From: Gammaproteobacteria bacterium
GTDB lineage: Bacteria > Pseudomonadota > Gammaproteobacteria > Pseudomonadales > Oleiphilaceae
Direction of reading: 5' to 3'
Assembly: GCA_029268325.1 (NCBI GenBank)
Contig: JAJUGC010000093.1
Location: 1-7,524, forward strand
Length of the DNA stretch: 7,524 bases
Made by a program: the position numbers and the translations under genes
Notes under the pieces: model-generated
The model's input: only the letters and a program-made list of their open reading frames with translations
Told to the model about the DNA's origin: nothing
Databases searched by the model: none
Shown: in pieces, positions 1 to 4,669 of the stretch
Layout of the letters: each line of letters opens with the position of its first letter
Numbering within the stretch: position 1 is the first letter of the stretch

Positions 1-614
1 ATCAGCACCACATGCCGGTAATCCTTGATCAGGTCCCGCACATAGGCCAGTTGCTGGCACTGGGCGCGCATTCCCAGGGAGAGGTGCATCATCACCAGCA
101 CCAGGGGATCGGAAGCCTTGCCGTACTGGACCACGATGCAGCCCCGCCCCGGGATAATGCCCGGCAGCCGGTGCTGTTCCACGCCCAGGGGCCGAAACCG
201 GCTCAACACCCCATTGCTGTGCTGGGCCAGGCGCCCCAGGTTGCGATTCAGCTGCTGATACCAGAACGGGTGGCCGCTACGTTCGGCCAGGTACTGGACC
301 TGGTTGATAAACCCACTGCGCAGACTGCCGCCATCACACTCCTGCAACGCCACCACATCGAACTGGCGCAGCAGGCAGGCAATCCGGTCCAGGTTGGAGA
401 TCCGCTCGTTATAGGGCAGGAAGTGCTGCCAGCTGCGGGTAAAGTAGTGTCGATAGGAGGCCGTGGAAATGCCTACCTGGATATTGAAGCTGAGCAGGCG
501 GATATGCTCACTCGGCTCAAACTCGTCAGCCCGGTCAAACCCTCCGTACTCTCCCTCGTTACGGGGCTGAGCAGACGACAGGGAGGAAAGCCGGGCCTTG
601 ATGTTTTCATACAT
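1..614 (-). CDS. Endonuclease/exonuclease/phosphatase family protein, 3' part cut off by window edge
   Basis: I translated this frame by hand: 204 codons are open from an ATG at 614 to the window edge, so the C-terminal part is missing. Motifs of the EEP (DNase I-like) metal-dependent hydrolase fold appear in order: LLSFNIQVG (residues 40-48, Asn44 a likely metal or substrate ligand), VVALQECDGG (87-96, Glu92 the expected metal ligand), HSNGVLSR (132-139) and VMMHLSLG (174-181, His177). The family's GDxN motif and terminal SDH motif should follow beyond position 1 and cannot be checked. No signal peptide is visible, so it is probably cytoplasmic. An AGAGGAG lies 11 nt before the ATG; a TTG two codons upstream (620) is an alternative start closer to that site. 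It follows dsbA on the same strand after 80 bp and may share its transcript. The family cleaves phosphodiesters or phosphomonoesters in nucleic acids, lipids or inositol phosphates; the substrate here is unknown. Confidence 0.85.
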   Translation of the reverse strand, partial: MYENIKARLSSLSSAQPRNEGEYGGFDRADEFEPSEHIRLLSFNIQVGISTASYRHYFTRSWQHFLPYNERISNLDRIACLLRQFDVVALQECDGGSLRSGFINQVQYLAERSGHPFWYQQLNRNLGRLAQHSNGVLSRFRPLGVEQHRLPGIIPGRGCIVVQYGKASDPLVLVMMHLSLGMRAQCQQLAYVRDLIKDYRHVVL

Positions 615-632
615 CAGCAAAGAATCTCCTCT

Positions 633-664
633 GTCAGGCTAAGTCGCGGCAGCGCCGCCCTGAC
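633..664 (-). other. Two-part inverted repeat between dsbA and the EEP gene
   Basis: Outer arms GTCAGG (633-638) and CCTGAC (659-664) enclose inner arms GCGGC (646-650) and GCCGC (654-658) around a 3-nt loop, with a 7-nt bulge on one side. It lies between the dsbA stop and the EEP ribosome binding site. No run of T follows it on the minus strand, so it is not a standard intrinsic terminator. A role in mRNA processing or in unequal expression of the two genes is inference. Confidence 0.4.
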
Positions 665-694
665 CAAACCACGCCCTAAACGACTACCCGAGGA

Positions 695-1342
695 TCAGGA
701 GCCCGGATATTGGCGCTCCTTCGCTATCAGATAGTCCGCTACCTTGAGCATTGTTTGCAGGTTACCAACCGAACCCGCCTCAATGACGTACTTGCCATTC
801 ACCACCAGGGCCGGCACGCCGGATACCCGGTACTTGCGGGCGCTTTCATTGGCTTGCTTCACCTTAGCGCTGACCGCGAAGGAATTATAGCTTCCGCGAA
901 ATACCTTTTCGTCAAACCCAAGCTCCTCGACGAACTTCGCCAAGGCATTCAAATCGTTCAAAGGACGGCGTTCCCGCACCAAGGCATCAAAGATCGGCTG
1001 ACGAATCTGCTCTTCAATTCCCATGGCCTCGGCCGCATAGAAAGCCCGGGCATGAACTTCCCAGCTCTTATTGAGGGAAGCCGCCAGCGGACGGAAGTCC
1101 ACATCACTCTGCAGACCTTTACGCCACTCCTTCACCAGGGGCTCCAGTTGATAGCAGTAGGGGCACCCATACCAGAAAAGCTCCACCACCTCGATCTTTG
1201 ACGGATCACGCGTGGGAACCGGTGTTGCCAGCGTCTTATAGTGACGCCCTTCCTCGTAGCTAACTTGCCCTCCTTGCTGGGCAAACACAGCCAACGGCCA
1301 CATCACCACCAGTGCCAATATTCCCGCTACCAGACTACGCAT
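695..1342 (-). CDS. dsbA: Periplasmic thiol:disulfide oxidoreductase DsbA
   Basis: DsbA puts disulfide bonds into proteins entering the periplasm and is reoxidised by DsbB in the inner membrane. The 215-residue product is of normal size. It starts with a Sec signal peptide (MRSLVAGILALVVMWPLAVFA, probable cleavage after Ala21). The thioredoxin-fold active site is FWYGCPYCY, Cys60 and Cys63. The cis-proline loop SGVPALVVNGKY carries Pro177, and an all-alpha insertion lies between (about residues 85-160). The start is supported by AGAGAGGG just before the ATG. Unusual point: the dipeptide between the cysteines is Pro-Tyr, whereas E. coli and Pseudomonas DsbA have Pro-His; the codon is TAC. CPYC is better known from glutaredoxins and DsbG. 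The rest of the sequence, including the V-cisPro loop, is DsbA-like, so I keep the DsbA call. It lies between cytochrome c4 and the EEP gene, as in Pseudomonas. Confidence 0.96.
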   Translation of the reverse strand: MRSLVAGILALVVMWPLAVFAQQGGQVSYEEGRHYKTLATPVPTRDPSKIEVVELFWYGCPYCYQLEPLVKEWRKGLQSDVDFRPLAASLNKSWEVHARAFYAAEAMGIEEQIRQPIFDALVRERRPLNDLNALAKFVEELGFDEKVFRGSYNSFAVSAKVKQANESARKYRVSGVPALVVNGKYVIEAGSVGNLQTMLKVADYLIAKERQYPGS

Positions 1343-1416
1343 GAAACCCTCTCTTCATTGTTCTTCTCAAGACTATTTAGCCAGCTTGTACCGAGCCGTC
1401 ATACCGCCCGCAGTAT

Positions 1417-1452
1417 CCAACCAGACAGACCAGTCCAACCAGCCAGACCAGT
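1417..1452. repeat. 18-bp tandem repeat, two copies
   Basis: CCAACCAGACAGACCAGT (1417-1434) is followed directly by CCAACCAGCCAGACCAGT (1435-1452); 17 of 18 positions agree. The unit itself contains short CCAG/CAGAC echoes. It lies about 75 bp upstream of the dsbA start on the minus strand, in the probable promoter/leader region. I see no gene that uses it; a slippage duplication is the simplest origin. Confidence 0.85.
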
Positions 1453-1578
1453 TGCGTTCAAAGAATAACGCTTCTCTTTGACGGAAAAATACCGAACCAG
1501 TTCGATTTTATCTACTTTTAACTTCCTGGATCTTGCCCCAATGGGCCAAACCCCTTTCAGGAAAATCTTCAAACCAAT

Positions 1579-1605
1579 AAAAAAGGCGGGGTTAGCCGCC
1601 TTTTT
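1579..1605 (-). terminator. Intrinsic terminator downstream of cytochrome c4
   Basis: On the plus strand the arms are AAAAAGGCGG (1580-1589) and CCGCCTTTTT (1596-1605) around a 6-nt loop. Read on the minus strand, the GC stem is followed by TTTTTT (1584-1579) and ATTGG, about 27 nt after the cytochrome c4 stop. The symmetric A/T flanks would let it act in both directions, but the only known gene ending here is cytochrome c4. It separates cytochrome c4 transcription from dsbA, so dsbA should have its own promoter in 1343-1578; I could not pick a convincing one. Confidence 0.88.
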
Positions 1606-1631
1606 GGGTTCGGAACTCGGCAAAGCCGTGC

Positions 1632-2240
1632 TTAGTTGTGCAACCCGAAAATGTAGCTGGATACAGCCGTGATTTCCGCATCACTCAATTTAGCGGCAAT
1701 GTCGCGCATCATACGGGATTCGCCGTCATTGGTACGCTCACCGGAACGGAACTTCTTCAGCTGGGCTTCGGTGTAGGTCGGATGCTGACCGCTCAGCTTG
1801 GGATAACCGGCAGGCGCATTACCCTCTCCGCTCGGCATATGGCAAGACGTACAGGCCGGGATACCTTTAGCCAGGTTACCACCCCGGTACAGGGCTTCAC
1901 CCAACTCGACCAAGTCTGCATTGGCTGCACCTGTGGTGCCTTTCTGGGAAGCAAAGTAAGCCGCCAGGTCTTGCAGATCCTGCTCATTGAAGGCATCCAG
2001 CATGCCGATCATTTCCGGCACAACCCGCTCACCGGCCTTGATATCCTTCATTTGCTTGAGCAGATAAGGTGCACCCTGACCCGCCAGTTTAGGAAAATTA
2101 GGCACCAGGCTGTTGCCGTCCGCACTGTGGCAGGCCACACACATACCAGCTTTGCTCTGACCGGCTTCCGGATTTCCCGCAGCCTGAGCCAGACCCATGA
2201 ACCCAACTGCAACGACAAGTCCAGCTAAAACTCTCTTCAT
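1632..2240 (-). CDS. cc4: Di-haem cytochrome c4, periplasmic electron carrier
   Basis: Cytochrome c4 passes electrons in the periplasm, typically toward terminal oxidases. The 202-residue product matches the family's usual length. A Sec signal peptide ends at about Ala20 (AQA|AGNPEAG). Two homologous class I c-type domains follow, each with a CxxCH haem site: CVACH (Cys34, Cys37, His38) and CTSCH (Cys130, Cys133, His134). Likely Met axial ligands lie in PEMIGM (77/80) and SRMMRD (177/178). The repeated PKLAGQ/PKLSGQ segment after each haem site is typical of c4. The ATG at 2240 has a modest GTGGGG about 6 nt upstream. A TTCACG-N16-TATAAT promoter lies about 250 bp upstream, and a strong terminator follows the stop, so this is probably a single-gene transcript. 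It could accept electrons from the dehydrogenase encoded at the right end, but nothing in the sequence shows that. Confidence 0.96.
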   Translation of the reverse strand: MKRVLAGLVVAVGFMGLAQAAGNPEAGQSKAGMCVACHSADGNSLVPNFPKLAGQGAPYLLKQMKDIKAGERVVPEMIGMLDAFNEQDLQDLAAYFASQKGTTGAANADLVELGEALYRGGNLAKGIPACTSCHMPSGEGNAPAGYPKLSGQHPTYTEAQLKKFRSGERTNDGESRMMRDIAAKLSDAEITAVSSYIFGLHN

Positions 2241-2459
2241 GTTTGCCCCACTTCAAATCTCTTCAGTATGCCCGCCACCTTCGGTGGGGACTCGGTCAGA
2301 CCCGGACCGCAATCATCCGTACGCCCGGGCATTCCACAAGCTTCGATCCTAGTGCACTCGGTCGGAGACGCCATTGCGCATCCCAACAGTTAAGCAGACG
2401 TTTGCAGCCTAAGGAACGGCCTAACCAGAAACCATACGCAAGTGCTATTTCTACAAGTA

Positions 2460-2484
2460 CTTTTCGGATTTAGCTACCGAAAAG
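2460..2484 (-). other. Hairpin at the predicted 5' end of the cytochrome c4 mRNA
   Basis: Perfect 8-bp arms CTTTTCGG (2460-2467) and CCGAAAAG (2477-2484) flank a 9-nt loop. Given the -10 box at 2498-2493 on the minus strand, transcription should begin around 2486, so the RNA would start almost directly with this stem. A 5'-terminal stem can protect a transcript from 5'-dependent decay; that role is inference. Confidence 0.55.
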
Positions 2485-2492
2485 CGCGGGAC

Positions 2493-2520
2493 ATTATACA
2501 CCAATCAAGGCATACGTGAA
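2493..2520 (-). promoter_or_regulatory. Sigma-70 promoter reading toward cytochrome c4
   Basis: On the minus strand the sequence reads TTCACG (2520-2515), a 16-bp spacer, then a perfect TATAAT (2498-2493). The likely start site is near 2486, which gives a leader of about 245 nt before the cytochrome c4 ATG. The -35 box matches TTGACA at 4 of 6 positions. A nearer promoter inside 2241-2490 cannot be ruled out, but none is as good by eye. Confidence 0.6.
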
Positions 2521-2668
2521 TGGATGTACGAACCGTTGCAGGTCATAAAAACGACAGAATTTGATGTCTCTTTACGAAAAAGCCGAAGAAACTCTCTACT
2601 TATGCCTGTAATGTGGCATCATTTCTTGCCGCTACTGGGCTCTACGGCCGATTTCGGGCGCGCGCTGG

Positions 2669-2687
2669 GCCATAGCAGAGCTATGGC
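2669..2687 (+). other. Perfect inverted repeat upstream of engB
   Basis: GCCATAGC (2669-2676), AGA, GCTATGGC (2680-2687): 8-bp perfect arms with a 3-nt loop, about 75 bp before the engB start. No T-run follows, so it is not an intrinsic terminator in the plus direction. It could be an RNA hairpin in the engB leader or a protein-binding dyad. Confidence 0.5.
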
Positions 2688-2761
2688 AAGCATTGGCAAC
2701 GCCGCCCGGGCTTTGGATAAAGCTCATGACAGGAGCTGGCCACAGTGTCCGCAATGGAGGA

Positions 2762-3433
2762 ATGTCCGCCGTGAACGCATCAGACTTGTTTAAACTGTCC
2801 TATAACACCGCACGCTTCTTGCAAAGTGCAGAGACCCTGGCCCAGTGCCCGCCCGACCAAGGCTGTGAAATTGCCTTTGCGGGCCGTTCCAATGCCGGCA
2901 AGTCCAGCGCCATCAATACCATTACCGGACACAACAAGCTGGCCCGCACCAGTAAAACCCCTGGGCGTACCCAGCTGCTCAACTTTTTCTCGCTGCAGCA
3001 CCCGGATTGCCGCCTGGTAGACCTGCCCGGCTACGGCTACGCCAAGGTATCCAAGGAGCAGCAACAAACCTGGCAGCAGCACCTGAACCGGTATCTGGAG
3101 CAACGGCAATCGTTGCAGGGGCTGGTCCTGGTCATGGATATCCGCAACCCCATGACGGAGTTCGACCAAATGATGCTGAACTGGGCAGAAGCCTCCGAGC
3201 TGCCGGTGCTGGTGTTGCTGACCAAGGCGGACAAGTTCAGTTTCGGCCAGGCCAAGAGCCAGCTCCTCAAGCTGCAGCGCCAGCTGGCTTCAGCCGATGG
3301 GCGCGTCCAGCTGATCTTGTTTTCCGCCCTGAAGAAGATGGGCGTGGACGAAGCCCGGGAACGCCTGGACAGGATGTTTGAGGCAGGCCTGGCCGGATCC
3401 GACCAGCCTTCCCTTAACAATACGCCAGAGTAA
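2762..3433 (+). CDS. engB: Ribosome-biogenesis GTP-binding protein EngB (YihA/YsxC)
   Basis: EngB is a small GTPase needed for late assembly of the large ribosomal subunit; it acts in the cytoplasm. With the chosen start the product has 223 residues, close to other gammaproteobacterial EngB. The GTPase motifs are all present: G1 GRSNAGKS (41-48), the family's switch I segment TSKTPGRTQ (63-71), G3 DLPG (87-90) followed by YGYAKV, G4 TKAD (154-157) and G5 SALKK (188-192). The start needs judgement. An in-frame ATG at 2693 would add 23 residues without family character. The ATG at 2762 is only 1 nt past GGAGG (2756-2760), whereas an in-frame GTG at 2771 is 10 nt past it. I chose 2762 because it gives a family-like N-terminus ending in TARFLQSA; 2771 is a real alternative. 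Cytochrome c4 is divergent; the tetR gene converges from the other side. Confidence 0.96.
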   Translation: MSAVNASDLFKLSYNTARFLQSAETLAQCPPDQGCEIAFAGRSNAGKSSAINTITGHNKLARTSKTPGRTQLLNFFSLQHPDCRLVDLPGYGYAKVSKEQQQTWQQHLNRYLEQRQSLQGLVLVMDIRNPMTEFDQMMLNWAEASELPVLVLLTKADKFSFGQAKSQLLKLQRQLASADGRVQLILFSALKKMGVDEARERLDRMFEAGLAGSDQPSLNNTPE

Positions 3434-3438
3434 ACATC

Positions 3439-3463
3439 CGAGGCGGGTCGTGCCCCTGCCTCG
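3439..3463 (+). other. Hairpin just after the engB stop
   Basis: Arms CGAGGC (3439-3444) and GCCTCG (3458-3463), extended by GGG/CCC across one bulged T, begin 6 nt after the engB stop. The downstream sequence is A-rich, not T-rich, so this is not a standard intrinsic terminator on the plus strand. It may mark the 3' end of the engB mRNA by a factor-dependent route; that is inference. Confidence 0.45.
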
Positions 3464-3476
3464 CCAGAAAAAAGCC

Positions 3477-3508
3477 AAAAAAAGACCCTGGGCTAAAAGG
3501 CCAGGGTC
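3477..3508 (-). terminator. Intrinsic terminator for the tetR-family gene (minus strand)
   Basis: Perfect 8-bp arms GACCCTGG (3484-3491) and CCAGGGTC (3501-3508) flank a 9-nt loop. On the minus strand the stem is followed by TTTTTTT (3483-3477) and soon by a second T-run. It lies about 145 nt after the tetR stop. In the plus direction there is no T-run after the stem, so it should not stop engB transcription efficiently as an intrinsic terminator. Confidence 0.8.
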
Positions 3509-3557
3509 AAGCGCTAGGGTTTAGTCGCGGCAGGAAGTAAAAAACAAGGAAGACGAA

Positions 3558-3611
3558 ATGAAAAAGCCTCTCACTTCATTGGTTGCCGCCCTACTAAGAC
3601 TACTGGATTAA
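3558..3611 (+). CDS. Possible 17-codon small ORF, hydrophobic peptide
   Basis: ATG at 3558 to TAA at 3609-3611 encodes MKKPLTSLVAALLRLLD. An AAGGAAG (3546-3552) lies at good spacing before the ATG. The peptide has a basic start and a hydrophobic stretch, like the beginning of a signal peptide. It lies between the convergent engB and tetR genes. It could be a small membrane peptide, the remnant of a longer exported protein broken by a stop, or chance. I see no dedicated promoter, so it would depend on read-through from engB. I do not recognise it. Confidence 0.3.
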   Translation: MKKPLTSLVAALLRLLD

Positions 3612-3653
3612 GAAAAAGTTCTTTCCTCGCGAATACAAGGCGAAAAAAAAACA

Positions 3654-4316
3654 TCAAATCGCGCTCATCCGATCCAGGGAGCCGGGCAGGTACTTCTGCT
3701 GGAGGCTGAGCACCCTGTCCCGATACTCGTCGGTCAGATAGGGAATCTCCATGGTAATCACCTGATACACGCCCTGGCGCAGCATGTCCCGGGTAATTTC
3801 CTGGCCGTCATCCCCCTGGGAGGTCTTAAGGAAGGAAAGCCAGGACGTAACCACCAGCCAGACATTCAAGGCCATGGATTTCATATGGCCGTCCTCCACC
3901 CGGCAGAGGATGCCCGCGTCCTGCAACCGGGACAGGATCTCCCGGATCGTGCGCAAACAGCGCATGGTAAACTCCCGATAGTCGCGACGCAGGCGCTCAT
4001 CACTATCCAGGTAATGCTCCAGGTCCCGATGGAAAAAGCGATAGCTCCACAGCCCGTCGAACACGGACTCCAGATAGTAGATCTTGTCTTCCAGGGTCAG
4101 CTGACGCCCTTGGGGCAGTTGCAGGTAATGGTCCACCAGTAGCTGATACTGGAGGAAGATTTCATAGATGATGTCGGTCTTGCTACGGAAATGGTAGTAA
4201 AGGTTGCCCGGCGAAATATTCAGGTGGGCTGCGATATGGTTGGTGGTGACATTGCGCTCGCCCCGCTCATTGAATAGATCGAGACTGGCCAAAATAATCT
4301 TGTCGCGGGTTTTCAT
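3654..4316 (-). CDS. TetR/AcrR-family transcriptional regulator
   Basis: A 220-residue protein with the N-terminal TetR DNA-binding domain: LASLDLFNERG (9-19), then the helix-turn-helix around 24-45 with TTNHIAAHLNISPGNLYYHFRSK. The C-terminal ligand/dimer domain includes SYRFFHRDLEHYLDSDERLRRDY, a pattern typical of TetR proteins in proteobacterial lipid or alcohol catabolism loci (family recollection, not a search). The start is uncertain. AGAGGAG directly abuts a TTG at 4331 (zero spacing), while the ATG at 4316 is 15 nt from it; I prefer the ATG because it gives a standard TetR N-terminus (MKTRDKIILAS). A run of nine T on the minus strand follows the stop almost at once. The gene is divergent from the aldehyde dehydrogenase gene, the usual arrangement for a local repressor; its probable operator is the palindrome at 4529-4544. 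The inducer is unknown. Confidence 0.93.
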   Translation of the reverse strand: MKTRDKIILASLDLFNERGERNVTTNHIAAHLNISPGNLYYHFRSKTDIIYEIFLQYQLLVDHYLQLPQGRQLTLEDKIYYLESVFDGLWSYRFFHRDLEHYLDSDERLRRDYREFTMRCLRTIREILSRLQDAGILCRVEDGHMKSMALNVWLVVTSWLSFLKTSQGDDGQEITRDMLRQGVYQVITMEIPYLTDEYRDRVLSLQQKYLPGSLDRMSAI

Positions 4317-4385
4317 GTGCTCGACAACCAACTCCTCTCAATAAAAGCACCACCGGCATTGGCCGCGCTTCGAAACAAGCCGCCC

Positions 4386-4391
4386 ATTATA
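4386..4391 (-). promoter_or_regulatory. -10 box of a probable tetR promoter
   Basis: The minus strand reads TATAAT at 4391-4386. A TTGTCC 19 bp upstream is a weak -35 match (4 of 6) with a long spacer. The predicted start site is near 4379, about 63 nt before the chosen ATG. Confidence 0.45.
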
Positions 4392-4519
4392 AGGCTTGGC
4401 TCCCCCAAAAGGACAAACCCGTTGCCCCCTCCCACCGGCCGAACTGGGACATGCGCCTCAATTTGTCTCCAAACAGCGATCGACAACCAGAAATTCCTGC
4501 ATTTCCCAAATATCGGCTA

Positions 4520-4548
4520 TTGACTCCCTAGAGTATATACTCTAAAAA
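4520..4548 (+). promoter_or_regulatory. Probable promoter of the aldehyde dehydrogenase gene
   Basis: TTGACT (4520-4525, 5 of 6 to consensus) is followed after 17 bp by TAAAAA (4543-4548, 4 of 6). The spacer is almost filled by the palindrome at 4529-4544. Transcription would start near 4555, leaving a leader of about 115 nt. The -10 box is weak, so a promoter that needs help or is tightly controlled is plausible. Confidence 0.5.
4529..4544. promoter_or_regulatory. Candidate TetR operator, perfect 16-bp palindrome
   Basis: TAGAGTATATACTCTA is identical to its reverse complement over all 16 bases. It lies between the -35 and -10 boxes of the dehydrogenase promoter, where a bound dimer would exclude RNA polymerase. 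TetR-family dimers usually bind palindromes of this size next to divergent target genes. Assignment to the adjacent regulator is inference from position and symmetry. I noticed no second copy before the downstream genes. Confidence 0.72.
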
Positions 4549-4619
4549 TACTTACATCGTGTAATGAGACCGTTTTTTATACAATAACAAAGCACCGAAT
4601 AGCCGTTTCCAGACCAACA

Positions 4620-4649
4620 GGAGTAGCGCCCCGAGCTGTTCGCCACTCC
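4620..4649 (+). other. Leader hairpin before the aldehyde dehydrogenase ribosome binding site
   Basis: Arms GGAGTAGCG (4620-4628) and CGCCACTCC (4641-4649) pair with one A-C mismatch around a 12-nt loop. The functional AGGAG (4658-4662) lies 8 nt beyond and stays outside the stem, whereas a second AGGAG (4619-4623) is buried in it. Any regulatory effect is speculative. Confidence 0.4.
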
Positions 4650-4669
4650 GAAAGCACAGGAGTCATGCC

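Larger units (their letters stand above)
2241..2761. other. 521-bp divergent intergenic region between cytochrome c4 and engB
   Basis: No protein gene is supported here: the open frames are short and have no recognisable product. Contents are the minus-strand promoter at 2493-2520, a hairpin at its likely transcript start (2460-2484), a small CCACC/GGTGG hairpin (2275-2287) near the cytochrome c4 start, a CGGTC/GACCG dyad (2293-2309), the palindrome AGTGCACT (2351-2358), and a perfect hairpin at 2669-2687 on the engB side. The octamer GCCCGGGC occurs twice (near 2322 and at 2704-2711). I found no convincing plus-strand promoter for engB. An sRNA in this space cannot be excluded; I see no resemblance to Spot 42. 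Confidence 0.6.
4317..4669. other. 353-bp divergent regulatory region between tetR and the aldehyde dehydrogenase gene
   Basis: No coding sequence is supported. On the tetR side the minus strand has a perfect TATAAT (4391-4386) with TTGTCC 19 bp upstream, giving a leader of about 60 nt. On the dehydrogenase side are TTGACT (4520-4525), the 16-bp palindrome (4529-4544), an AT-rich stretch (4543-4590) and a leader hairpin (4620-4649). The two promoters are about 130 bp apart, so a repressor on the palindrome would block the dehydrogenase promoter directly but reach tetR only at a distance. Confidence 0.7.

Noticed and set aside
12..734. Open frame of 240 codons on the plus strand over the EEP gene and the end of dsbA
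   Set aside because: The minus strand carries EEP motifs and the true dsbA C-terminus; the plus-strand translation resembles no family I know.
1399..1623. Minus-strand frame of 74 codons containing the tandem repeat as GLAGWT/GLSGW
   Set aside because: It needs a TTG start with no ribosome binding site, and it runs through the cytochrome c4 terminator.
2485..2761. Spot 42/ErsA-like small RNA near engB, as known next to engB-polA in other Gammaproteobacteria
   Set aside because: I see no matching sequence, no terminator with a T-run on the plus strand and no good promoter; polA is also not a neighbour here.
3643..3651. Run of nine A on the plus strand (nine T on the minus strand) right after the tetR stop, as a terminator
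   Set aside because: No stable stem precedes it on the minus strand; the better terminator is the hairpin at 3477-3508.
4578..4585. Second dehydrogenase promoter around TATACAAT
   Set aside because: A fair -10 match, but no -35 box at an acceptable distance; the nearest TTACAT is 20-22 bp away.
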